Shown piece by piece: positions 1-4,810 of a stretch of 5,696 nt of DNA. The translations under genes were made by a program, and so were the position numbers. The notes under the pieces are model-generated. The model was not told the DNA's origin. It worked only from the letters and a program-made list of their open reading frames with translations, and ran no database searches. This DNA comes from Candidatus Stahliibacteriota bacterium. Its GTDB lineage: Bacteria > Hydrothermota > Tepidihabitantia > B3-TA06. Every line of letters begins with the position of its first letter. Positions within the stretch are counted from its first letter, which is position 1. The DNA lies in contig JAUVJT010000140.1 in the NCBI GenBank assembly GCA_030592225.1, positions 1 through 5,696 of the forward strand. Direction: 5' to 3'.

Positions 1-302
1 ACAGGAAGCGCCATCATCATAATTGGTATTCCTCGTGCAAAGGCATGGCGAACCACTGCCTCTAACTGGGGTTTGAGTTCAGGTTCTGTTTGAGGATCGA
101 AATCAACCGAAACCAGTATCGCCTTGCGTTCACCGTTGGGATCAATATTCTCGATGTGATCAAAAACGTCCTTGGTTCTCGGCATGGCTCGGACTTTGCC
201 GGGGAGTTTGACGGTCAGCATAAGGGGGACGATTACTGCAATTGCCATAATAACGTAGATGATGCGGCGGTCAATGTCGCCTAGTTTTTCCCAGAACTTC
301 AT
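1..302 (-). CDS. Membrane-anchored hypothetical protein, 3' end outside window (partial)
   Basis: Only the first 100 codons lie in the window. The protein begins MKFWEKLGDIDRRI. A single hydrophobic segment at about residues 13-31 is probably an uncleaved anchor, followed by a basic/proline linker at 32-43. From about residue 58 a beta-alpha-beta pattern is visible: a hydrophobic strand (KAILVSVDFD), an amphipathic helix (about 75-90) and a second strand (GIPIMMMALP). This looks like the start of a Rossmann-like or other alpha/beta domain. The charge pattern (acidic/basic N-terminus, basic residues after the TM) does not settle the topology. The start is fixed by a GGAGGT ribosome binding site at 308-313 with a 5-nt spacer. 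The ATG overlaps the TGA of the upstream 220-residue gene in an ATGA, so it is the fourth gene of the operon and translationally coupled. I do not recognise the family. Function unknown. Confidence 0.85.
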   Translation of the reverse strand, partial: MKFWEKLGDIDRRIIYVIMAIAVIVPLMLTVKLPGKVRAMPRTKDVFDHIENIDPNGERKAILVSVDFDPQTEPELKPQLEAVVRHAFARGIPIMMMALP

Positions 303-961
303 TTCGTACCTCCGAGGTAGCCGCGTTCAATGCCAAGTATGATCTTAAGCGAGGTTGCGATTCCACCCAGGCTTGCACCCAAGAGTATCCCGCGTTTTGC
401 CGCCATATTAGGTACGGAAAGCAGCCATTCACCGAGATTACCCAAAGGTATTACGTTGTAGAAGATGATGGAAAGCATCACTACGAATGCTGCGATCAAC
501 AGGAGGGTGGAGACTAAAGACTTGGCCCGGAACGATCGATAGGCTGCGGACGCGATGTAGAATGCGAGTACCGAGAACATGGTGGCTCCCAAAGGAACCA
601 TCATGTAATTGTAGAAGTTGGCAAAGAGATAAGTAAAAACAGAGATCTGCTGACCCTGCCAGGTTACGGGAAGCCAATTCATGTTGGGAGAACGTCCGAT
701 TATCCCAACCACAGTCATGGCCACTAAGGCAACAAGCGCGATGGGGCTGTAGGCCCAGCCTTCCTTCTTGTGCTTGATTTTGGTTGCGTGATGGGTGATG
801 AAGCTTGCCAGTCCAAGGATGAAGGCGAAGGAGCCCATGACCCTGAGCCATTCCAGAGCGGTATTTTTGAAATCCTGCGAGAACTGGTGAGGGATAAAGA
901 ACTGGATCATGAACACGATACCCAGCACCAGGGTTAAGGTAAGAGGTATTTTGCGTTTCAT
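299..961 (-). CDS. Multi-pass integral membrane protein, hypothetical (220 aa)
   Basis: This strongly hydrophobic protein has about six predicted membrane segments: roughly 6-23, 39-58, 71-89, 118-140, 148-168 and 190-210. A basic cytosolic-type loop (HHATKIKHKKEG, 57-68) sits between segments 2 and 3, and a Trp/Pro-rich, probably external, stretch (91-105) follows segment 3. The C-terminus is glycine-rich (LLGASLGGIATSLKIILG) and ends ERGYLGGTK. No transporter signature or catalytic motif is recognisable. The start is supported by AGGAGG 4 nt upstream, and the next gene overlaps its stop by 4 bp. It lies between two proteins with soluble alpha/beta-looking domains tethered to the membrane, so it may be the membrane core or scaffold of a complex with them. 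That role is inference from gene order. Family not recognised; function unknown. Confidence 0.88.
   Translation of the reverse strand: MKRKIPLTLTLVLGIVFMIQFFIPHQFSQDFKNTALEWLRVMGSFAFILGLASFITHHATKIKHKKEGWAYSPIALVALVAMTVVGIIGRSPNMNWLPVTWQGQQISVFTYLFANFYNYMMVPLGATMFSVLAFYIASAAYRSFRAKSLVSTLLLIAAFVVMLSIIFYNVIPLGNLGEWLLSVPNMAAKRGILLGASLGGIATSLKIILGIERGYLGGTK
308..313 (-). promoter_or_regulatory. Ribosome binding site of the partial gene ending at 302, inside a small palindrome
   Basis: On the minus strand GGAGGT lies 5 nt before the ATG. It falls inside the last codons (Leu-Gly-Gly-Thr) of the 220-residue gene. It forms the right half of an odd palindrome TACCTC-C-GAGGTA on the plus strand (307-319). 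In RNA a UACC/GGUA stem with a 5-nt loop could weakly mask it until ribosomes translating the upstream gene open it. The masking is inference. Confidence 0.6.
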
Positions 962-965
962 TATG

Positions 966-971
966 CCTCCT
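966..971 (-). promoter_or_regulatory. Stop-embedded Shine-Dalgarno for the 220-aa gene
   Basis: On the minus strand the junction reads TAAGGAGGCATAATG. The TAA stop of the 431-residue gene shares its last A with AGGAGG, which sits 4 nt before the ATG at 961. A ribosome terminating on the upstream gene stands on this site, which favours reinitiation and balanced output of the two membrane proteins. Confidence 0.75.
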
Positions 972-2266
972 TAGACCGACGTAATGATCTTGGTTGCGAA
1001 TTCAAGACCGAATAGAGCAAGGATGGTCAGTGCAATCAGAAATATGCCGATGGTGGCTTTACCCCAGTCCTGTGCCTTGATGGTTCCCACCAGGTTTGGC
1101 TCGCGTGACAGGTATGCCGATGCCGCGTAAAGTTCCTCTCCGATGATGGTATAGTCGCAGGCGGTGATAAAGAAGGGAAGCTGTGCCGAGGCGTCGGTTC
1201 CCGCGATTTGTATCGCACCCGACATGTTGCCGGTTTCGGCAAGAAGCAATGATTCCGCCCAGAACATTCCCAGAAAGAAGTTGGTGGCCGGTTTTTCGCG
1301 AAGCATGATGCCGTTGACTGCGGCAACGTAGGCAAACTGGCTGCTGGTTACGAAGAATACGCTGTCCGGGTTGAATGCGTCAGGACGACCCGCATCAGAG
1401 TAGGCTTCCTTAACGATCTCCCGGGCAACGGTGTACACGATGGGATCACGGTTGGGAACGATGATGGGGGTGTCGTACTGAGCCGCTTTCTTGGCTATAC
1501 CCTGCAGAATATTGAGCGCAGCGATGGTGGCTATGTCGCCGATGTGGGAAAGCCCGGGCACGAACAGTATGGGGCGTCCCATCTCAGTGGCGCGGCCCAC
1601 TGCCTCGTCAATGGCTTCCAAGCCCGCGATCTTTCGCAGGAACAGGTTCTTGCCCTTCTTTGCCTGAGATACGAAGTACATTACCAGGAAGAAGAAGAAC
1701 AGCATGGCGACCAGGACGTTTATCCTGCCGACATGGAACCACTGGCCGGTGGCCTGTGCCGCGGCCGAAGGTTTTGATAGAACCGTCTCTTCGCCGCGAA
1801 CCGTTGCCACCTGGTATCGATAGAGGAGGCCATTTTCCTTCAGAGTGGCGATTTGTTCTTGTATGCCTTTGATCTGGATTTCCAGGACTAGTATCTGGTC
1901 AGCATAGTCTTTCTTTTGAGCTTTTTTCAAATCGCGACCGAGTTGTCTTAGTTGCTTCTTACGTTGTTTAAGTCCCAGTTCAAGAGCCAGTACATTGTCG
2001 TCCATGATACTATCGGTACCGGGCGCCAGGACCGCTACTTTCTGGTACTCTTCCCCAGCCTCGGAGCGCATGACGACGTAGTCATCAATAAGTTCGTCGT
2101 CAGGCGAGAGCGTCCAGCGGACTATGAGCTGGTTCCCTTCGTCGTTGGGAACGTCGGAGACTTGCAGTCCTGTTGCCGGCCTTATGGGCGGCAGCAACTC
2201 TGCAAGCGAATCCACTGGCGGCTCCGTTTGGGAGAAGAGAAGGGGGATCAATATAAGTAAAGTCAA
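971..2266 (-). CDS. DUF6754-like membrane protein: signal peptide, interrupted FN3 fold, TM, cytosolic alpha/beta domain (431 aa)
   Basis: Parts in order: a short hydrophobic leader (residues 2-12, TLLILIPLLFS) without a basic n-region; a fibronectin type III-like domain (about 29-92, resuming 147-172) with the typical PATGLQVSDV, IVRW, YVVMRS and YRYQVATV strands; a highly charged helical hairpin inserted between the E and F strands (about 93-146, heptad-like Leu/Ile with many K/Q/E); a TM segment at 182-201; a conserved alpha/beta domain at about 208-400 with strands RPILFVPG, TPIIVP and DSVFFVTSS; and a last TM at 404-422. With a cleaved leader, the FN3/coiled-coil part would be outside and the alpha/beta domain cytosolic. 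The C-terminal half resembles proteins I know as DUF6754; this is recollection, not a search result. The start is TTG: an in-frame TAG lies four codons upstream, no ATG is nearby, and AGGAGG sits 5 nt upstream. No catalytic residues can be assigned. Molecular function unknown. Confidence 0.85.
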   Translation of the reverse strand: MTLLILIPLLFSQTEPPVDSLAELLPPIRPATGLQVSDVPNDEGNQLIVRWTLSPDDELIDDYVVMRSEAGEEYQKVAVLAPGTDSIMDDNVLALELGLKQRKKQLRQLGRDLKKAQKKDYADQILVLEIQIKGIQEQIATLKENGLLYRYQVATVRGEETVLSKPSAAAQATGQWFHVGRINVLVAMLFFFFLVMYFVSQAKKGKNLFLRKIAGLEAIDEAVGRATEMGRPILFVPGLSHIGDIATIAALNILQGIAKKAAQYDTPIIVPNRDPIVYTVAREIVKEAYSDAGRPDAFNPDSVFFVTSSQFAYVAAVNGIMLREKPATNFFLGMFWAESLLLAETGNMSGAIQIAGTDASAQLPFFITACDYTIIGEELYAASAYLSREPNLVGTIKAQDWGKATIGIFLIALTILALFGLEFATKIITSV

Positions 2267-2271
2267 ATGCC

Positions 2272-2277
2272 CCTCCT
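2272..2277 (-). promoter_or_regulatory. Stop-embedded Shine-Dalgarno that fixes the TTG start at 2266
   Basis: On the minus strand the junction reads TAGGAGGGGCATTTG. The TAG stop of the MazG-like gene overlaps AGGAGG, with 5 nt to TTG. No ATG or GTG lies between the stop and this TTG, and the site is at normal distance, so TTG is the best start for the 431-residue protein. Confidence 0.75.
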
Positions 2278-2584
2278 ATTTGAAGGCTTCTTTGCAAGTG
2301 CAGGGTTTGTTGCCGCATCGCGGACAACCTGCAGCGTATTTTACCGACACTGCTTCCTCAAGGTCTACTCCCGACAGATTGGCCAGCGTACACAGCCACG
2401 CCAGTACGTCGGCGAACTCCTCTTCCAGGTGTTCGCGATCGTCGTGCCTGATAGCTCTTGCCAGTTCGCCAATCTCCTCGGTGAACCAGACAAACGTCTT
2501 GGCCAGTCCTCGAGGGGAGTCCTTGTGGAAGAACTCTTCCTTAATAAGGTTCTGAAATTCTCGCACTCCAAGTTTACTATCCAT
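2276..2584 (-). CDS. MazG-like nucleotide pyrophosphohydrolase with Cys-rich C-terminal tail (102 aa)
   Basis: This is a small all-alpha NTP pyrophosphohydrolase of the MazG/dUTPase superfamily. Such enzymes cleave (d)NTPs to NMP and pyrophosphate using Mg2+ held by two acidic helix motifs. Both are present: EEIGE (Glu36, Glu37, Glu40) and the downstream ExxD (Glu56, Asp59) within HLEEEFADVLAWLCTLAN. About 100 residues is the usual size for single-domain members. The C-terminus carries CPRCGNKPCTC (Cys87, 90, 95, 97), a likely zinc-binding knuckle; I recall similar tails in some MazG-like proteins. The substrate cannot be read from sequence; house-cleaning of non-canonical nucleotides is the common role. 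It is the first gene of the minus-strand operon, 9 bp before the 431-residue membrane protein. It has no Shine-Dalgarno. The ATG at 2588 runs into a stop after three codons, so 2584 is the start. The promoter position suggests a leaderless mRNA. Confidence 0.9.
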   Translation of the reverse strand: MDSKLGVREFQNLIKEEFFHKDSPRGLAKTFVWFTEEIGELARAIRHDDREHLEEEFADVLAWLCTLANLSGVDLEEAVSVKYAAGCPRCGNKPCTCKEAFK

Positions 2585-2591
2585 CCATGAT

Positions 2592-2619
2592 ATGATACGT
2601 TAGAACTTCTTGATGTCAA
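2592..2619 (-). promoter_or_regulatory. Predicted sigma70-type promoter of the minus-strand operon (leaderless)
   Basis: On the minus strand a perfect -35 TTGACA (plus-strand 2614-2619) is followed by a 16-bp spacer and a -10 TATCAT (2592-2597). Initiation about 7 nt past the -10 box would fall near 2585-2586, one or two bases before the ATG at 2584. There is therefore no room for a ribosome binding site, and none is seen. A leaderless transcript is inferred. Confidence 0.6.
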
Positions 2620-2696
2620 TACCTTCCGGCTGCATCCGTGATTAAGGTTCTACTCTGATTTAGACGAATCCGGGGCTGCGAGGTTGGTGCAAGAAG

Positions 2697-2730
2697 CTGC
2701 TGTCTTGATCCGGACGGGAGTTGACAGCAG
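2697..2730. repeat. Inverted repeat overlapping the -35 box (candidate operator)
   Basis: Perfect 8-bp arms CTGCTGTC (2697-2704) and GACAGCAG (2723-2730) are separated by 18 bp, giving 26 bp (about 2.5 turns) between arm centres. The right arm covers five of six bases of the predicted TTGACA at 2721-2726. The outer bases AGCT (2695-2698) and AGCT (2732-2735) extend the symmetry imperfectly. It could bind a dimeric regulator that blocks polymerase. As it lies upstream of the predicted start site, it would not be in the mRNA. Function is inferred from position only. Confidence 0.4.
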
Positions 2731-2748
2731 GAGCTATTTGATTAAAGT
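2721..2748 (+). promoter_or_regulatory. Predicted promoter of the asparagine-synthetase-like gene
   Basis: A perfect -35 TTGACA (2721-2726) is followed by 16 bp and a weaker -10 TAAAGT (2743-2748, four of six consensus bases). The expected start site, near 2755, coincides with the ATG at 2754, again implying a leaderless message. This agrees with the missing ribosome binding site: the only AGGAG (2729-2733) is 20 nt from the ATG, too far. The weak -10 box lowers confidence. Confidence 0.42.
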
Positions 2749-2753
2749 GTTGT

Positions 2754-4490
2754 ATGTCCGCTTTGTTCTGCTGGTTGCGCAAGGACGGCAATCTGCCTCC
2801 GTATTATCTCGAAGCCGCCCGGAAGCTTTTGGCCTACCGGGGAAGAATGCGCAGCAAAGAGATCAAAAAGAGCAAGAGGACTACCTGGCAGGGGGTGATA
2901 TCGGTGTGGGGCGATGCCTCTTTATTTGAAGAAAACGGCAATATCATCTATTCCGCCCAGACCGCTACGGGTATCAAGGCCTCCAAAGATCCCAATCGCT
3001 TTCTGTCTGCTCGTCTTGACAAACGCGAGGGCTGGTGGGTGCTGCTTCGACTTGATTTGCAAACCTCGATTGCAACACTTGCCCGTGATCGGTTTTCAGG
3101 CTACCCACTCTATCTATACCAGGATGAAGGGAATTTCATCCTTTCTTCCGAGATTAAGCCCTTGCGTGCGGCCATGTACGGTAAGTGCCCGGTATCTCTT
3201 CCCCGGGTAGCCGGATTGCTTTCCTCTCTTCTTCCTCCACACTTCGGCTCCAATACTCTTTTTGAACACATCCACGTTATCAAGCCTGCTCATCTGCATC
3301 AGTTCGATCTTACTTCAGGCACCAGGAAATCCACCAGGTATACCGGTCCCTGGCCTTCCCAGCCGCTGTGGGAGAATCCAACTGAAGTCAATCTCGATAG
3401 TGCGGCTGCAATCCTTAAACAACAGGTACACGATGCGGTACTCCGCAACTTCAGCCAGACCCAGGGCATCGCTTTATCGCTTTCCGGAGGGGTGGATTCC
3501 TCCATCCTTGCCGTAGAACTCAAGAAGACCGGCATTCCGTTCAGCGCCTTTAGCGTCACCTATCCTGAATGCAATGGCCAGGATCCTGACGAATCCGCCC
3601 GTGTTAAACTCACTGCAAAGCATCTTGGACTTCCCGTCCACTGGGTTGAAATCAGGGGAGATGATTATCTTGAATTTACCGACGAACTCGTTTTTGCTCA
3701 TGAGGAACCGCTTTCTACACCGGGACTAACGGTTGCATGGCTTGCCAATCTTGCAATCCAGCGGGGGTTTACGACCGTCGCCCTGGGAAGGAACGGAGGT
3801 GTTCTTTTCTCAGGTCTGCCCCCTTTATGGCTGGGCGCGCTTTTTGAGAAAAACCCTGTGCAGGCGTTACGCGAGTGGCGATTGTGGCGTTCTTCCGTTT
3901 CTATGTCCGGTTTGCTTAACGGATTACTGACCTTTTTTTCTCCGCAGATGCGGAAGTTTGCCGCCCGCATAAGGAACAGCAGGTTTGCAAAAGCGCCCTG
4001 GCTCAAGATTTCGCCTCAAATTCCTTCCTGGTATCAATGCAAGGGACGCGACTACGCATCTTACCGCCTGGCACATACATTTGAGGAAATAGTTTCCGTC
4101 ATTTTCAACTGGGACGAACGTCGCATGACCCACACCAACCTTGAAATTCTGCTTCCCTATATTGATCTCACCTATATCCGCAGCATGAACCGTATCCCTT
4201 CCTCGTTTGCTTTTCACTCCGGATGCGCCAAGTACCTTGCGCGAAGGGCCTACAGCAACGAACTGCCTGGCCAGGTTATCTGGGATCGCCGCAAGCTGGG
4301 TTTCGACGTTCCATTAAAACTGTGGTTTGACAATCATTGGCAGCAAATCGTCAAGGGCGAGATATTTTCCTCAGTCAGGCTTGCAGAAATCGTCAATATA
4401 CCCTGGATAGAAAAGCATTTTGATTCGCTGCTGCTGCTGCTGCGTTGGCGTCTTTACACCACTGCTCGATTTTTGGAATTATTTGCCTGA
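2754..4490 (+). CDS. Asparagine-synthetase-like protein with altered active sites (578 aa)
   Basis: The two-domain layout is that of class B asparagine synthetases: an N-terminal Ntn glutaminase-like domain (about 1-200) and a C-terminal ATP-pyrophosphatase synthetase domain (about 215-578). Family marks retained are RDRF...PLY (111-120), the PP-loop SGGVDSS (244-250, within LSLSGGVDSS), Lys493, and RRKLGF (512-517). The N-terminus MSALFCWLRKDG aligns with the usual MCGIxG start, so the nucleophile Cys2 is Ser and glutamine hydrolysis is not expected. The NGEIYN loop and HRGPD motif are degraded (YRGRMRSK at 28-35). In the synthetase domain the usual SGDGGDE is LGRNGGV (344-350), DEP is EEP (317-319), and LEVRxPFLD is LEILLPYID (463-471). 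ATP binding is plausible, but the acceptor or substrate probably differs from aspartate/ammonia. Related families with non-glutaminase N-domains include beta-lactam synthetases and lasso-peptide cyclases. An in-frame TGA at 2739 leaves 2754 as the earliest start. It is a lone gene, divergent from the MazG-like gene. Confidence 0.88.
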   Translation: MSALFCWLRKDGNLPPYYLEAARKLLAYRGRMRSKEIKKSKRTTWQGVISVWGDASLFEENGNIIYSAQTATGIKASKDPNRFLSARLDKREGWWVLLRLDLQTSIATLARDRFSGYPLYLYQDEGNFILSSEIKPLRAAMYGKCPVSLPRVAGLLSSLLPPHFGSNTLFEHIHVIKPAHLHQFDLTSGTRKSTRYTGPWPSQPLWENPTEVNLDSAAAILKQQVHDAVLRNFSQTQGIALSLSGGVDSSILAVELKKTGIPFSAFSVTYPECNGQDPDESARVKLTAKHLGLPVHWVEIRGDDYLEFTDELVFAHEEPLSTPGLTVAWLANLAIQRGFTTVALGRNGGVLFSGLPPLWLGALFEKNPVQALREWRLWRSSVSMSGLLNGLLTFFSPQMRKFAARIRNSRFAKAPWLKISPQIPSWYQCKGRDYASYRLAHTFEEIVSVIFNWDERRMTHTNLEILLPYIDLTYIRSMNRIPSSFAFHSGCAKYLARRAYSNELPGQVIWDRRKLGFDVPLKLWFDNHWQQIVKGEIFSSVRLAEIVNIPWIEKHFDSLLLLLRWRLYTTARFLELFA

Positions 4491-4524
4491 AATCAGCTCT
4501 ACCAGCATAATCAGCGGGATAACT

Positions 4525-4572
4525 ACCAACATGGTACTACAGGTATTGGGTTTGCAGGTTGGTCAGTTTTTT
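4525..4572 (+). terminator. Possible weak terminator of the synthetase-like gene
   Basis: Arms ACCAAC (4525-4530) and GTTGGT (4558-4563) enclose a 27-nt loop that can form a small inner GGUAC/GUAUU stem. Three bases later comes a run of six T (4567-4572). The position, 35-80 nt after the stop codon, is right, but the stem is short and the loop long. Rho-dependent termination or another element is equally possible. Confidence 0.28.
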
Positions 4573-4648
4573 GTTGGTATCAAGTGATTTGAGTATATCA
4601 GACTCCATTATAGCTGGATGAAGTACGAACACTCTTAGGTCTATCTTA

Positions 4649-4663
4649 ATACTTGGCAAGTAT
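4649..4663. repeat. Perfect 15-bp odd palindrome, candidate operator
   Basis: ATACTTGGCAAGTAT is two perfect 7-bp arms around a central G. Its centre is about 107 bp upstream of the -35 box of the membrane/lipoprotein unit. Sequences of this form are typical of sites for dimeric regulators, although the distance is long for simple repression. It directly abuts the hairpin at 4664-4683, and both share the core TTGGCA. Role unknown. Confidence 0.4.
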
Positions 4664-4683
4664 ATTGGCAGGAGACTGCCAGT
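4664..4683 (+). repeat. Hairpin with GNRA (GAGA) tetraloop
   Basis: TGGCAG (4666-4671), a GAGA loop (4672-4675) and CTGCCA (4676-4681) form a compact stem. It extends to 8 pairs with a U-G wobble (4665/4682) and an A-U pair (4664/4683). Read on the plus strand the loop is a stable GNRA tetraloop. The nearest T run (4695-4698) is about 12 nt away, so it is a poor terminator. It could be part of a structured transcript or protect an mRNA end. Confidence 0.45.
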
Positions 4684-4758
4684 CTTGCGATAGCTTTTAA
4701 TACGCAGGTAATCCTCCACCATGTTTGTATACATGACTATGCACGCGGTTAACTTCAG

Positions 4759-4786
4759 TTGACTCCTAATGGGTTTCAGTTATACT
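4759..4786 (+). promoter_or_regulatory. Sigma70-type promoter of the membrane protein/lipoprotein unit
   Basis: A -35 TTGACT (4759-4764), a 16-bp spacer and a -10 TATACT (4781-4786) are each one base from consensus. Start-site usage near 4793-4794 would give a leader of about 17 nt that just includes the AGGAG ribosome binding site at 4801-4805. This also excludes the upstream ATG at 4769, which would not be transcribed. Confidence 0.65.
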
Positions 4787-4800
4787 CAATTTATAAAGAA

Positions 4801-4805
4801 AGGAG
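4801..4805 (+). promoter_or_regulatory. Ribosome binding site deciding the start at 4811
   Basis: AAAGGAG ends at 4805, 5 nt before the ATG at 4811. The in-frame ATG at 4769 lies between the -35 and -10 boxes of the promoter and has no such site, so 4811 is chosen. Confidence 0.75.
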
Positions 4806-4810
4806 TCCGT

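Larger units (their letters stand above)
2585..2753. other. Divergent intergenic region, 169 bp
   Basis: This spacer lies between the MazG-like gene (minus) and the asparagine-synthetase-like gene (plus). It holds one promoter for each direction, both with TTGACA boxes, and an 8-bp inverted repeat overlapping the plus-strand -35 box. No small ORF with a credible start and ribosome binding site is seen in it, and no RNA gene is recognisable. Confidence 0.7.
4491..4810. other. AT-rich intergenic region, 320 bp, without a convincing gene
   Basis: The region is AT-richer than the operon to its left. It contains a weak terminator-like element just after the synthetase-like gene, then a cluster of dyads between 4649 and 4735, then the promoter of the next gene. 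A 65-codon minus-strand ORF (4537-4734) has no ribosome binding site or recognisable similarity, so I do not call it. A small RNA in the dyad-rich part is possible but unproven. Confidence 0.6.

Noticed and set aside
438..851. 137-codon ORF inside the 220-residue membrane gene, and similar ORFs at 1036-1335, 1544-1777, 1952-2260 and 2124-2555
   Set aside because: All are other-frame shadows. The genes they overlap have ribosome binding sites, operon spacing and coherent membrane or domain patterns.
2684..2929. 81-codon plus-strand ORF overlapping the start of the synthetase-like gene
   Set aside because: It begins with TTG, has no ribosome binding site and runs out of frame through the synthetase-like N-terminus, which matches its family.
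4428..4442. (CTG)5 triplet repeat
   Set aside because: It encodes Leu559-563 in a helix of the synthetase-like protein. It is short, and in-frame slippage would change only the number of Leu residues.
2754..4490. Lasso-peptide cyclase in a lasso biosynthesis cluster
   Set aside because: The altered glutaminase domain fits that idea, but no precursor peptide, PqqD-like RRE protein, leader peptidase or ABC transporter is found on either side within the window.
4537..4734. 65-codon minus-strand ORF in the intergenic gap
   Set aside because: It has no ribosome binding site, no recognisable domain, an unremarkable composition, and it lies across the dyads and the terminator-like element. It could be a chance ORF in AT-rich DNA.
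4769..4810. Upstream ATG giving a 172-residue version of the four-TM protein
   Set aside because: It lies between the -35 and -10 boxes and lacks a ribosome binding site; the ATG at 4811 has AGGAG at 5 nt.
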